From Vibrio neptunius (GTDB lineage Bacteria; Pseudomonadota; Gammaproteobacteria; Enterobacterales; Vibrionaceae), in the NCBI GenBank assembly GCA_019339365.1, contig CP079860.1, positions 682,001 through 746,000 of the forward strand: DNA of 64,000 nucleotides, in the 5' to 3' direction. The notes below the pieces were generated by a model. The model was not told the DNA's origin. It saw nothing but the letters and a program-made list of their open reading frames with translations, and ran no database searches. The position numbers and the translations under genes were made by a program. Each line of letters starts with the position of its first letter. Position 1 is the first letter of the stretch. This document shows positions 15,071 through 23,730 of this stretch, piece by piece.

Positions 15071-17164
15071 GTGTTTTTCAAAACAAAGGTATCGCTACTA
15101 ATCAGTACCGTATTAGCGAATCAAGCATTTGCACAAAGTCATACGAAAGAAGAATCAGTGGTGCAAACTGAGACTATGACCATTATGGGTAGCGAGTTTA
15201 CTCATTATAAGAATGATACTAACAACACCGCCATGCGTATGGAGATGACTCAATTAGAAACGCCGGGGCAAGTTACGATCATCGATAGTTCAATGTTCGA
15301 AGAGCAAGGGGCAAGTAGTCTTGGAGAAGTTTTAGAGTATGAGTCAAGTGTAACAACAGGAAGTACTAAAGGGCACAACATTGAGTACTTTACCATGCGT
15401 GGTTTTGATGTTGGCAGTGGTAGCGGGATCATGAGAGATGGTCATCAACTCTGGTCGTATTACCCACAACCGACCGAGCTACTAGAACGAGTCGAGGTGT
15501 TAAAAGGTCCATCAAGTTTACTTTATGGTCAATCAGAGCCTGGTGGTCTCATTAATATGGTGACAAAAAAACCAACCTCTGAGACACAACTCATTTTGCG
15601 CCAAGACATTGGCTCTAACGATAAATCTAAAACGATGATCGATGTTAGTGGCTCACTTAACGAAGACCAATCTTTGCGCGCGAGAACTATTCTAGTAAAG
15701 GATAGCTACAGCTCTTGGCGCGAATATGCAGATGGCAGCAACCCTCAAACCGAACGCATGATCGGCGCACTAGTGGTTGATTATGACATCAATGAAAAAG
15801 CGATGTTATCTCTGCATTATGACTATTTTGATTATGAAGGTGGAGTAGATACTGGCTCTTACATTGTCGATGGTAAGCCAGTTGCCGGTAGCCAGTATAT
15901 TTGGGACGCTGACTGGGCGAATACTGATATTAAAGTTCAAAACTACGGTTTTGACCTGCTCCTATCACCAAGCTATGACACTAACATAAAGACGGGTTAC
16001 AACGCCCAAAGATATGAACGTGATTATCGTTACACCTGGACTAACTTTAGCAACTATGAGGAAAATGGGACTGTCACTCTGACCCCCGGCAAACAGTATG
16101 ACGAGTGGAATCATGATACTGCTTATGTTGATCTCACCCATAACTTCGATTTAGCTGGAACTGAGAATACGCTATTAATTGGTGCGAACTACTTGAGGTA
16201 TTCTTTCGATCGTATCAGTCATAAAGGCGACGCAGTCAGTGCAAGTGTTGGAGAGTCGATCAACTTCCCTGTATCGTTGAATACCAGCATAAGAGCGTCT
16301 TCTTATGATCTTTGGGGTACTTACCTCCAAAACTTCACAAAATTTAATGATAAATGGCATCTGCTAGTGGGTATTCGTTATGACGAAAAACATGATGATA
16401 TAACTGAAAGCCAAGTCTCACCAAAAGCAGGGATTATTTATCACCCTTCAGACAATAGCTCTATTTATGTCCAGTACTCAGAAAGTTTCGTTCCTCAAGG
16501 TGAAGTGGGCACATCTTATGTAAACGAAGGTGAAAAGCTCGACGCTGAATTAGGTAAATCTTATGAGGTCGGCACCAAGTGGGAGCTATTTGATCGTCGC
16601 TTATTCTTGACTGGAGCTTTGTTTGAGACAACATTATCGAACATTCAACTAAGCGTTGAAAACCCAGCGAATGCAGATGAAGATATTTTGACTCAAGATG
16701 GCGAACAAGTTCATCGAGGTGCTGAGTTCGCAGCACAGGGTCTTATTAGTAGTCAGTTAAGTCTTTCAGGATCTGCGACGTATCTTGATGCTGAGATAAC
16801 AAATAGCGCTTCTTACAAGGGCAATGTACCAGCGAATACACCTAAGTTTTCAGCGTCAATATGGTCCAATTACAAACTTAGAGATGACACCAATCTAAAT
16901 CTAGGCGTTGTCCATGTCGGAAGCCGCTACGGTGACTCAGGTAACACTTTCAAGAAAGATGCATATACGCGTATTGATACCGGCATTTCTTACACTCAGA
17001 AGTACAATGACCTCAACATCGTAGCTCGCTTCAATATTGAAAATCTATTTGATACTGATTATCTAGATGGAGGTGGCAATACAAGAAGCACTCAATTAGG
17101 TGCTGAAGATGTTGATATTGGTGAGGGTCGAAATTATATGGCTAGCATTCAATTTGAGTATTAA
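15071..17164 (+). CDS. TonB-dependent siderophore receptor
   Basis: 697 residues from GTG 15071 (AGGAGT about 11 bases upstream). It has a signal peptide (LISTVLANQAFAQS), a TonB-box-like segment (ETMTIMGSEF), a plug domain (TPGQVTIIDSSMFEEQGASS ... VEVLKGPSSLLYGQSEPGGL) and a C-terminal 22-strand barrel ending in FEY, with the final aromatic typical of outer membrane proteins. The plug resembles hydroxamate/ferrichrome receptors (FhuA/FpvA group). The ligand is unknown. A Fur-like box upstream supports iron control. No ABC transporter is adjacent, so it must rely on one elsewhere. It lies inside the accessory island. Confidence 0.9.
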   Translation: MFFKTKVSLLISTVLANQAFAQSHTKEESVVQTETMTIMGSEFTHYKNDTNNTAMRMEMTQLETPGQVTIIDSSMFEEQGASSLGEVLEYESSVTTGSTKGHNIEYFTMRGFDVGSGSGIMRDGHQLWSYYPQPTELLERVEVLKGPSSLLYGQSEPGGLINMVTKKPTSETQLILRQDIGSNDKSKTMIDVSGSLNEDQSLRARTILVKDSYSSWREYADGSNPQTERMIGALVVDYDINEKAMLSLHYDYFDYEGGVDTGSYIVDGKPVAGSQYIWDADWANTDIKVQNYGFDLLLSPSYDTNIKTGYNAQRYERDYRYTWTNFSNYEENGTVTLTPGKQYDEWNHDTAYVDLTHNFDLAGTENTLLIGANYLRYSFDRISHKGDAVSASVGESINFPVSLNTSIRASSYDLWGTYLQNFTKFNDKWHLLVGIRYDEKHDDITESQVSPKAGIIYHPSDNSSIYVQYSESFVPQGEVGTSYVNEGEKLDAELGKSYEVGTKWELFDRRLFLTGALFETTLSNIQLSVENPANADEDILTQDGEQVHRGAEFAAQGLISSQLSLSGSATYLDAEITNSASYKGNVPANTPKFSASIWSNYKLRDDTNLNLGVVHVGSRYGDSGNTFKKDAYTRIDTGISYTQKYNDLNIVARFNIENLFDTDYLDGGGNTRSTQLGAEDVDIGEGRNYMASIQFEY

Positions 17165-17182
17165 TTAGCCAACTATCAGTGT

Positions 17183-17238
17183 AAGCCATCGCGTTCAAAA
17201 ACCTTTTTCAATAGGTGTGCTGTTCGCGATGGCTTTTT
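17183..17238 (+). terminator. Terminator of the TonB receptor gene
   Basis: AAGCCATCGCG pairs perfectly with CGCGATGGCTT across a 30-base loop, followed by a T-run. The following 230 bases before the aegerolysin gene carry no gene and presumably its promoter. Confidence 0.75.
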
Positions 17239-17469
17239 TGATTTTAGTCTCAACGGATTGAAGGATTATTAACGTTTAACATGATTGCACTTAGTCTCAT
17301 AAAGGTTGTGTTAGTGACAACAGAAAGATAAAGACAACGAGAATAATGAGAGAAACGGACTAGATTGTTTAGTGAAGTGCTCGTTGCTCCATACGAAGGC
17401 GAGTACAGAGCAAAGTTTATCGTTTGGATAAACATAAAAACTTAAACGTCAAATGGAAAGGTAACTCTC

Positions 17470-17904
17470 ATGGCATATGCACAATGGGTAACAATTACGA
17501 TTTATGCAACCAACTATGATGTGACTCTGAAAAATGTCAGTCATTCTTGGGGCAAGTTTTATGACTCAAAACAGATCGGTGTAGCGGGTGGTAGCAAAGA
17601 TAACGAATATGAGCCTAGTGAGATAGAAGGACAAGTTATTGAAAGAGGCACATCATTCTCGATTAATGCATGTGGTCGCTCGGATTCAGCATCAGGTACA
17701 GAAGGCTCATTCGAACTATACGACGGCTCAACACACGTTGGTACTTATTCTTGGGATTGCCCTTGGGGAAGTAAAACAAACGATTCAAGTTGGACTCTAT
17801 CAGGCCCTCAGCCTCCATTGAATAAATACATCACGTCTCAAACAGGCGCGAATTTAGACTCTGGAGCGCTTGGTACGGTTATCATTCAAACGACAAAAAT
17901 CTAA
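17470..17904 (+). CDS. Aegerolysin family (Asp-hemolysin-like) lipid-binding protein
   Basis: 144 residues, no signal peptide. The start MAYAQWVTITIYATN, the internal NVSHSWGKFY, and especially CGRSDSASGTEGSFELYDG and WDCPWGSKTN are the defining conserved blocks of aegerolysins (Pfam PF06355), known from fungi, some bacteria and insect viruses. Family members are beta-sandwich proteins that bind membrane sphingolipids such as ceramide phosphoethanolamine, or cholesterol/sphingomyelin domains, and often act with a MACPF partner to form pores. No MACPF gene is present in this window. The gene stands alone between two terminators, within the island. Start has a ribosome site (GGAAAGGTAAC). Confidence 0.88.
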   Translation: MAYAQWVTITIYATNYDVTLKNVSHSWGKFYDSKQIGVAGGSKDNEYEPSEIEGQVIERGTSFSINACGRSDSASGTEGSFELYDGSTHVGTYSWDCPWGSKTNDSSWTLSGPQPPLNKYITSQTGANLDSGALGTVIIQTTKI

Positions 17905-17930
17905 TACCGGACTTCTCGGTAATTGATAAT

Positions 17931-17968
17931 AAGCCCAAGCATTGAATGCTAAATGCTTGGGCTCTTTC
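17931..17968 (+). terminator. Strong terminator of the aegerolysin gene
   Basis: AGCCCAAGCATT pairs with AATGCTTGGGCT across an eight-base loop, followed by CTTTCCTT; 12-bp perfect stem. Confidence 0.85.
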
Positions 17969-18033
17969 CTTATACAAGAGCTTTTAGGTGAGGGAAGTTT
18001 TTCACTCATTAACTTTTCTAGATAGTTGCTCAG

Positions 18034-18077
18034 CACAGAAATTCAGGACACACACCACAGAAATTCAGGACACACAC
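18034..18077 (+). repeat. Two tandem 22-bp half-copies of the RAYT-end repeat
   Basis: The unit CACAGAAATTCAGGACACAC AC is repeated exactly twice head to tail (18034-18055, 18056-18077). Each contains the left arm of the palindrome without its right arm. Direct tandem duplication of half-sites is unlike the inverted arrangement found to the left. Confidence 0.92.
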
Positions 18078-18163
18078 CACAACGGATATCTGCCCCAAAT
18101 GCAGATCTATTTCCACCATTGATGATAAACTCAATCTATAGCTCTCAATTCGAAGTAAACACC

Positions 18164-18565
18164 ATGAAAGACTGCAACCAGTGCGGAAAATGCTGTATCA
18201 AGTATGGCGATGGTGATTTGGCAGCCACGCAGGAAGAAATAGACCTGTGGGAACTGTTTAACCCTGATATTTTCGAATATGTCAAAGATGGGCAGATTTG
18301 GTTTGATCCAAAAACCAGAGAGCCATTAAACCGCTGTCCATTTTTGCAGCTAGTACCTAAATCCAAACCAGAAGAAAAAGATAAATACACTTGCCGTATT
18401 TACTTCGACCGACCAGAAGATTGCCGTCACTACCCTAGCCTGATCAATGAAATGGTTCGGGATGAGTGTGAAATGATAGAAGTCACTGACTTAGAAAACC
18501 CCAACAAAGCTCAGAAAGATCTCGATAAACTGATGAGTTCAAGCCGACCTCCCAGCTCTTACTAG
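18164..18565 (+). CDS. YkgJ-family cysteine cluster protein
   Basis: 133 residues from ATG 18164; the frame is open further upstream through the repeats, but the Cys motif sits at the start of the family domain so the shorter form is preferred. MKDCNQCGKCCIKYGDGDLA shows the CxxCGxCC metal cluster, with more Cys at RCPFLQL, YTCRIY and DCRHYP. Members probably bind Zn or an Fe-S cluster; function is unknown. The gene is a stand-alone module bracketed by half-copies of the RAYT repeat. Confidence 0.8.
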   Translation: MKDCNQCGKCCIKYGDGDLAATQEEIDLWELFNPDIFEYVKDGQIWFDPKTREPLNRCPFLQLVPKSKPEEKDKYTCRIYFDRPEDCRHYPSLINEMVRDECEMIEVTDLENPNKAQKDLDKLMSSSRPPSSY

Positions 18566-18585
18566 GTTGATTTAGGTAAGGAAGA

Positions 18586-18608
18586 GATTCAGGACACACA
18601 CCAAAAGA
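18586..18608 (+). repeat. Solitary half-copy of the RAYT-end repeat
   Basis: GATTCAGGACACACACCAAAAG, 22 bases after the YkgJ-family stop codon. It is the rightmost copy found and marks the right edge of the accessory island. Confidence 0.88.
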
Positions 18609-18683
18609 ATCTCACCCGTGTTCCAGATCTTTCTCACAACGAATAGGCTTTGGACAACACTTATTATTGGCCAACATAAGGCA

Positions 18684-19569
18684 TTACTCTTGCCAATCGG
18701 CAAAATAACTGACCAAGTAGTCTATCGCCATTCTGGCTTTCAAGGGCAAAAATCGTCGATTCTGATACACAATCCAACTGCTTGTGCCTTTGCCCCAAAA
18801 TGGCTCCAGCACTGGCATCAGTGTTCCATCTTCAAGCGCATGTTTAAAGCTGCTTTTAGGTAAGTAAGCGATACCAAGGCCGTGCTGACAAGCTTCTATC
18901 ACCGCTGAGGCATTGTTGCTGCGCCATCGACCATGAACGCGAACTGCGCTCAAGGGTTGACCATCTTGTTCAAACAACCAGTGATCACTGTTAGCAATAA
19001 TACAGCTATGTTTTTTTAACTGTTCAGGATGCGTCGGTAAACCAAATTGTTCAATATAGTCACGACTTGCAGCGGCCGCCATCGGTCTGTCTGCTAACTT
19101 TCTTGCGACTAACCCTGAATCATTGAGCCGACCATAGCGAATGGCAAAGTCGATGCCATCTTCAATAAAATTGACCATCCGAGTGTTGAAATCCAACTCA
19201 ATTGTGAGCTCGGGATATTTTTTTGGCGAACGTCATCAAGACAGGTGCCACATAATCCTCGGCAAAGGCTCCAGCAGCGCTAACACGCAACGTCCCGCTG
19301 AGCTGGATGTGTTGTGATGAGAGTTGTTCGTTGGCATGTTGCAACCCATTGACCAGCTCTTTGCATTGGCGATAGTAAATTTGACCTGCGTCCGTCAATG
19401 ATACCATGCGGGTCGATCGGGCAAGCAGCGCTACGCCCACCCGTTCTTCAAGCCTTGAAACTTGTCGACTAACGTGGCTAGTACTGCATCCCAACTGCTT
19501 TGCGGCAGATGAGAACCCCTGACTTTCCGCAACGGCAACAAATTCGTTAATCCCTTCAAAGCTATCCAT
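18684..19569 (-). pseudogene. LysR-family transcriptional regulator, frameshifted
   Basis: From ATG 19569, MDSFEGINEFVAVAESQGFS with the winged helix (KQLGCSTSHVSRQVSRLEER) runs to VLMTFAKK and then shifts frame. The effector-binding domain continues in another frame (LDFNTRMVNFIEDGIDFAIR ... YLVSYFADWQE). The break is a run of seven A (minus strand) near 19222; six would give a full-length regulator of about 294 residues, the family norm. It is divergent from the DJ-1/PfpI gene, its likely target. Could be a true pseudogene or a sequencing error. Confidence 0.78.
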
Positions 19570-19685
19570 ACTCACCTTTGCTATATAGCAATAATGTTTT
19601 GCAAACAAAGCATATTATCACCCAAATAAAGTGCAATTAGTATTAAGGGGAACAAAAAATATGAATCAATCGGAAGGATAGACAC

Positions 19686-20357
19686 ATGAAAAAAGTACTT
19701 ATACCCGTCACTAACCACGCCACACTGGGCACCACAGATCAAGCTAATGGTACTTACGCGCCAGAACTCACCCACGTAGTCAAGACACTCCTTACGGCTG
19801 GAATTGAGTACGATATCGCTTCAATCAAAGGCGGGAAAGCGCCTCTGTACGGTACGGATATCGAGGGTGACGCGGTGAATGACGAAGTCTTGAGCAATGA
19901 CGATTTCTTGAACAAAATCAACAATACAATTCCAGTATCTCAGATCAATGGCTCAGACTATGATGCGATTTTCTACCCAGGCGGTTTTGGCTTATTATCC
20001 GATCTTGCCGTCAATAAAGACTTTGCAATTATCGCCGCTAAACATTATGAACAGGGTGGCGTTGTAGCAGCAGTATGTCATGGCCCTGCGGCCTTATTGC
20101 CAATAACGCTGAGCAATGGCGATAAACTATTGGCCTCTAAATCGGTCACCGGATTCACACGTGAAGAAGAAATCGATTTCGGCACCATTAACGACATCCC
20201 GTTTCTGCTAGAAGAGTCGCTTGCGCGAAGTGCAGCACAATTTAGCAAGGTTCAACCTTGGCAGGAATTTGTCATTGTCGACCAAAGAGTCATCACAGGC
20301 CAAAACCCAACCAGTGCCCACAGTGTAGGCCAAAAGTTGGTGGAAATTTTAGCTTAA
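19686..20357 (+). CDS. DJ-1/PfpI superfamily protein (type 1 glutamine amidotransferase-like)
   Basis: 223 residues. The nucleophile elbow GGVVAAVCHGPAALLP holds the conserved Cys-His, with a conserved Glu-like position in the first strand region and the C-terminal TGQNPTSAHSVG motif typical of the HchA/Hsp31-like branch. Members act as glyoxalases (methylglyoxal to lactate) or deglycases/chaperones. Divergent from a LysR gene which likely controls it. Ribosome site GGAAGGA before ATG. Confidence 0.88.
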   Translation: MKKVLIPVTNHATLGTTDQANGTYAPELTHVVKTLLTAGIEYDIASIKGGKAPLYGTDIEGDAVNDEVLSNDDFLNKINNTIPVSQINGSDYDAIFYPGGFGLLSDLAVNKDFAIIAAKHYEQGGVVAAVCHGPAALLPITLSNGDKLLASKSVTGFTREEEIDFGTINDIPFLLEESLARSAAQFSKVQPWQEFVIVDQRVITGQNPTSAHSVGQKLVEILA

Positions 20358-20364
20358 TCGATTT

Positions 20365-20402
20365 GGCATCAAGGCGTAGAATCCACAGCCTGCCTTGGTG
20401 CC
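20365..20402. terminator. Bidirectional hairpin between convergent genes
   Basis: GGCATCAAGGC pairs with GCCTTGGTGCC (one G-T pair) across a 16-base loop, placed between the DJ-1/PfpI and HxlR genes that end towards each other. Confidence 0.6.
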
Positions 20403-20409
20403 AGCTCTT

Positions 20410-20793
20410 CTATGCGTTTTTCTCATCGTAAGCTTTGCGCGCACGCTCAATATCTTGCCGATGGTCATCAGCCCAACATACCAGTTGATAAAGAGGCTTC
20501 ACTAGCTCCCGACCCATTTCTGTTAAGCCGTATTCTACTTTTACAGGTACTTCTGGATAGACCGTTCTGTTGACATAGCCTTCTCGCTCTAAATCTCTTA
20601 ATGTTTGAGTCAGCATCCGTTGTGATATGCCTTCTATTCTAGATTTTAAAGCGTTGAACCTATCTTCCCCATCCACCAACGCAAACAAGATCAAAAGCGA
20701 CCACTTGTCACCAATTTGCGAAACCACATTGCGCACAGCGCAATCTTCATTGTTATAAAAAACTCGTCTTTCCGGTTTAGCTTGTTCAGCCAT
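20410..20793 (-). CDS. HxlR-family transcriptional regulator
   Basis: 127 residues with the HxlR winged-helix domain: ...CAVRNVVSQIGDKWSLLILF, then RFNALKSRIEGISQRMLTQT and LEREGYVNRTVYPEVPVKVEYGLTEMG. The single Cys in the N-terminal segment (EDCAVRN) is at the position that senses aldehydes or thiol stress in related proteins. It is divergent from the SnoaL-like gene, which it may regulate, and convergent with the DJ-1/PfpI gene. Confidence 0.9.
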   Translation of the reverse strand: MAEQAKPERRVFYNNEDCAVRNVVSQIGDKWSLLILFALVDGEDRFNALKSRIEGISQRMLTQTLRDLEREGYVNRTVYPEVPVKVEYGLTEMGRELVKPLYQLVCWADDHRQDIERARKAYDEKNA

Positions 20794-20940
20794 GTGTACC
20801 CCTTATCAAACTCTAAGCGCGCATAGGTTACCAAAATGTGCCTAGCGAACATGAAAGTGCCTTCTTGTCATGTAGGTTACTATTAATTACTATGATGATC
20901 AATGTATACCTAAATAACAACTAGTACCTTGGAGAGAGCC

Positions 20941-21483
20941 ATGCTAACACGAACCATATCCACCATTCTTTTGCTCTTAACGACCACGAGTTATGCGCAA
21001 TCATCAAACAAATTGACGATTAACCTCCATGAGTTGCAGAAACCAAACTGGACTGAGCAGGAGCGAGCTAATGCCGAATTGATTACCGATTTTGTGCAGA
21101 ATTTAATGAATGACCATAATTTTGATTATGTACTAGAGCACTACAATGATAGCGCCTACATACAACACAACCGTAATCTACCCGACAAAGTAACAGGCCT
21201 AGTGGGTTTCTTGCGTGATTTTGTTGAGGAATACCCTGATTATACCTACGACGTAAAACACATTTATGTCGATGGCGACTACGTCATTTTCCACTCACAT
21301 GCCACGCTGGATAAGGAAGATAGAGGTAATGACGAGAAAGGTATGAATATCATCGACACTTGGCGACTCGAAGACGGCCGAATCGTTGAGCACTGGGACT
21401 CTATTCAGGCGCTTGATTTCTCAATGCGACTGTACTCATTGCTCAGTGGTGGCGATATTCAAAATGGCAATGGTGTGTTTTAA
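20941..21483 (+). CDS. Exported SnoaL-like / NTF2-fold protein
   Basis: 180 residues from ATG 20941 (ribosome site GGAGAG). A signal peptide (STILLLLTTTSYAQS) is followed by an NTF2-like fold of the SnoaL polyketide-cyclase type: ANAELITDFVQNLMNDHNFD, YNDSAYIQHNRNLPDKVTGL, VDGDYVIFHSHATLDKED, GMNIIDTWRLEDGRIVEHWD. Catalytic role unknown. It is divergent from the HxlR regulator, a common regulatory pairing. Confidence 0.82.
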   Translation: MLTRTISTILLLLTTTSYAQSSNKLTINLHELQKPNWTEQERANAELITDFVQNLMNDHNFDYVLEHYNDSAYIQHNRNLPDKVTGLVGFLRDFVEEYPDYTYDVKHIYVDGDYVIFHSHATLDKEDRGNDEKGMNIIDTWRLEDGRIVEHWDSIQALDFSMRLYSLLSGGDIQNGNGVF

Positions 21484-21500
21484 TTCGGCCACCGGAATCG

Positions 21501-21533
21501 AGAACAGGGCGATGATCGCCCTGTTCTGTTTTG
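21501..21533 (+). terminator. Rho-independent terminator
   Basis: AGAACAGGGCGA TGA TCGCCCTGTTCT GTTTT: 12-bp perfect stem and T-rich tail. It separates the SnoaL-like gene from the convergent DUF1826 gene. Confidence 0.88.
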
Positions 21534-21551
21534 TGTCACTGGCCATCAAGG

Positions 21552-22232
21552 TTAACCGAAGTCCAATGTCATCAATAGTCTGGGTTGATCACTCTCAATC
21601 GACGGAGAGCGATGAACAAGCCCTGTTGCTTCGTTGCCTTCCCATCGCCCACCTTTCAGCAATGCTACATCTCCACAGCTAAGCTGCTGCACGTCAGATT
21701 CTTCTCTATATAAACCGGATGAACAGTCGGGTTGGCCGTTACTGCCATGACCTAACTTTGAACGATCCAAAACATGGTTTGGTAACCAGTCTGTAGCCAC
21801 CCCATGATAAGTCGTTACCAAACGGCAAGGAACTTGATCAACATGAAAACGCGGACACATTGCACCGCCAAGTGTTGCAAGCCTCAGCCCGACTTGCTCA
21901 AGCTCAAATAAGCAGCAAAACATATCAACAAGCTGAACGATGTTTTCTAGCAGAGCTTGCGGTGCTTGACCGTCAGTAGCATAAACCAAATCGTCCATTG
22001 CGCTCTCAGGAGAGACTGTCAGCGACTTGCTCAATGAGGGGTTGGTGTCAACAAATTCACGAACCGATTCGATGAACGATGGTTCGAATTGACGCTGCCA
22101 AATCGCAATATTCACTTCGTCTTTATAGATATCGGCCAATACCGTCGGTTGTTTCCCTGAACTGAAACTGGGGGCGGTCACAACATCAAGCTCAGCACTA
22201 TAGATTTTTTGTTCAGCCAAAGCCGCATTCAT
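21552..22232 (-). CDS. DUF1826 protein, candidate zinc-stress gene
   Basis: 226 residues from ATG 22232, fixed by AGGAGG just before it. Whole-length DUF1826 features include IAIWQRQF, LATLGGAMCPRFHVDQVPCR, LVTTYHGVATDWL and DVALLKGGRWEGN; the His/Asp pair in FHVDQ suggests a cupin-like metal site. DUF1826 genes often cluster with zinc-limitation genes in other bacteria, and a Zur-like box lies about 110 bases upstream. Biochemical role unknown. Confidence 0.78.
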   Translation of the reverse strand: MNAALAEQKIYSAELDVVTAPSFSSGKQPTVLADIYKDEVNIAIWQRQFEPSFIESVREFVDTNPSLSKSLTVSPESAMDDLVYATDGQAPQALLENIVQLVDMFCCLFELEQVGLRLATLGGAMCPRFHVDQVPCRLVTTYHGVATDWLPNHVLDRSKLGHGSNGQPDCSSGLYREESDVQQLSCGDVALLKGGRWEGNEATGLVHRSPSIESDQPRLLMTLDFG

Positions 22233-22341
22233 TGCATAACCTCCTATATTAAAAAGCATGATTTGCCAGCTTCATACTTCATTCATGGTGACAACCTACC
22301 TGTTTGAGCGATGACCACGAATGACAGACAAAATCACAATG

Positions 22342-22364
22342 GAAACGTTATAACATAACAAAAT
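22342..22364. promoter_or_regulatory. Candidate Zur box
   Basis: GAAACGTTATAACATAAC matches the gammaproteobacterial Zur consensus GAAATGTTATANTATAACATTTC at about 16 of 23 positions. It lies about 110 bases upstream of the DUF1826 gene. Confidence 0.5.
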
Positions 22365-22727
22365 AACTTATCAACTCTTACGTCAAACTAGCGGTAAATC
22401 ACCTATTCGGAAATTCGCTAATCGGGTGCACTTGTTTTTACCTCTTTACTCGCTCTCCTCTATGGCATGACAACGAGTCACAGACGCGTTGAGCGATGCT
22501 TTCTGCTGTCCCGACCGTACTTAAGCTAACTTGCTCATGAAAATCTCTCATGTTCAATGTGAAGCAATACCATTGTTATTCAAGTGCAGAACAACGTTAT
22601 AAAGGACTCTAATCTTATATCTAGACAGAATTTAGAGACAACAAATGACTGACTAGAAACGTAAACAAATACAAGAAGTAAGCCATCACTTCAGCGTTCA
22701 TCTAAGGAAATAGGATAACCGATCACC
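22365..22727 (+). promoter_or_regulatory. Intergenic region upstream of mesX, possible MetJ-type operator
   Basis: No gene is seen. TCTAGACAGAATTTAGAGAC (22617-22636) is a weak match to tandem met boxes (AGACGTCT repeats). Control by methionine through MetJ would make sense for the downstream genes but the match is imperfect. Confidence 0.25.
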
Positions 22728-23702
22728 ATGACTACAGACTTCAAATTTACTATCAAGAGCCTTAGCCTTGATGAAAACTATCGTCCTTCAGACAACACGC
22801 GCATTACAACAAACTTCGCCAACTTGGCGAGGGGAGAAAGTCGCCAAGAGAACCTACGCAATGCGCTTAAGATGATTGACAATAACTTTAATGCCCTTGC
22901 TCACTGGGATAACCCTAATGGCGATCGTTACTCTGTTGAACTGGAAATCGTTTCTGTCGACATGGATATTGCAGCCGATGGCGAGCGCTTCCCTTCTATT
23001 GAAGTACTCAAAACCTATATTGTCGATCATAAAACCAATGAACGTATCGAAGGCATTGTAGGCAATAACTTTTCTTCCTACGTTCGCGATTATGACTTTA
23101 GTGTGCTCTTGCTTGATCATAATAAAGGTAAGTCGCAATTCAGCGTCCCTGATAACTTTGGCGAGCTGCATGGCAAACTGTTCAAACATTTCGTCAATTC
23201 AGAGACATACAAACAAAACTTCACAAAGCTTCCTGTTATCTGCTTGAGTGTGTCAGACAATAAAACCTACCATAGAACTGACAATCAGCACCCTATATTA
23301 GGCTACGAATATCAACCGAATGAGTCGTCTCTGACAGAGCAATATTTCCAAAAAATGGGGCTAAAAGTTCGTTACTTTATGCCACCAAACAGTGTCGCTC
23401 CGTTCGCCTTTTATTTCTTTGGCGATCTACTGAACGATTACACCAATCTGGAGTTGATCAGTACCATCAGCACAATGGAAACATTCCAGAAAATCTATCG
23501 TCCTGAAATTTACAACGCAAACGCGGCGGCAGGTAAGTCTTATCAGCCAAGCTTAAACAACCGTGATCACTCTTTAACGCAGATTGTTTATGACCGCGAA
23601 GAGCGCAGCAGGTTGGCGGTTGAACAAGGAAAATTTGCTCAAGAACATTTCATTAAGCCATACCAGACCGTGCTTGAACAATGGTCTGCGCAATACGCTT
23701 AA
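22728..23702 (+). CDS. mesX: MesX (DUF1852), partner of methionine synthase MesD
   Basis: 324 residues, full-length DUF1852: MTTDFKFTIKSLSLDENYRP at the start, then FSSYVRDYDFSVLLLDHNK, YHRTDNQHPILGYEY and KVRYFMPPNSVAPFAFYFFG. Genetic work on folate-independent methionine synthases showed that MesD needs this putative oxygenase and oxygen for activity. The gene lies 28 bases upstream of mesD, clearly one operon. The methyl donor is not established. Ribosome site: AAGGAAATAGG. Confidence 0.9.
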   Translation: MTTDFKFTIKSLSLDENYRPSDNTRITTNFANLARGESRQENLRNALKMIDNNFNALAHWDNPNGDRYSVELEIVSVDMDIAADGERFPSIEVLKTYIVDHKTNERIEGIVGNNFSSYVRDYDFSVLLLDHNKGKSQFSVPDNFGELHGKLFKHFVNSETYKQNFTKLPVICLSVSDNKTYHRTDNQHPILGYEYQPNESSLTEQYFQKMGLKVRYFMPPNSVAPFAFYFFGDLLNDYTNLELISTISTMETFQKIYRPEIYNANAAAGKSYQPSLNNRDHSLTQIVYDREERSRLAVEQGKFAQEHFIKPYQTVLEQWSAQYA

Positions 23703-23730
23703 CAACTGACAGAGGGATGAAAGGCTGACT

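Noticed and set aside
18026..18163. N-terminal extension of the YkgJ-family gene through the tandem half-copies
   Set aside because: The extension is encoded by repeat DNA and has no ribosome site; the internal ATG fits the family domain start.
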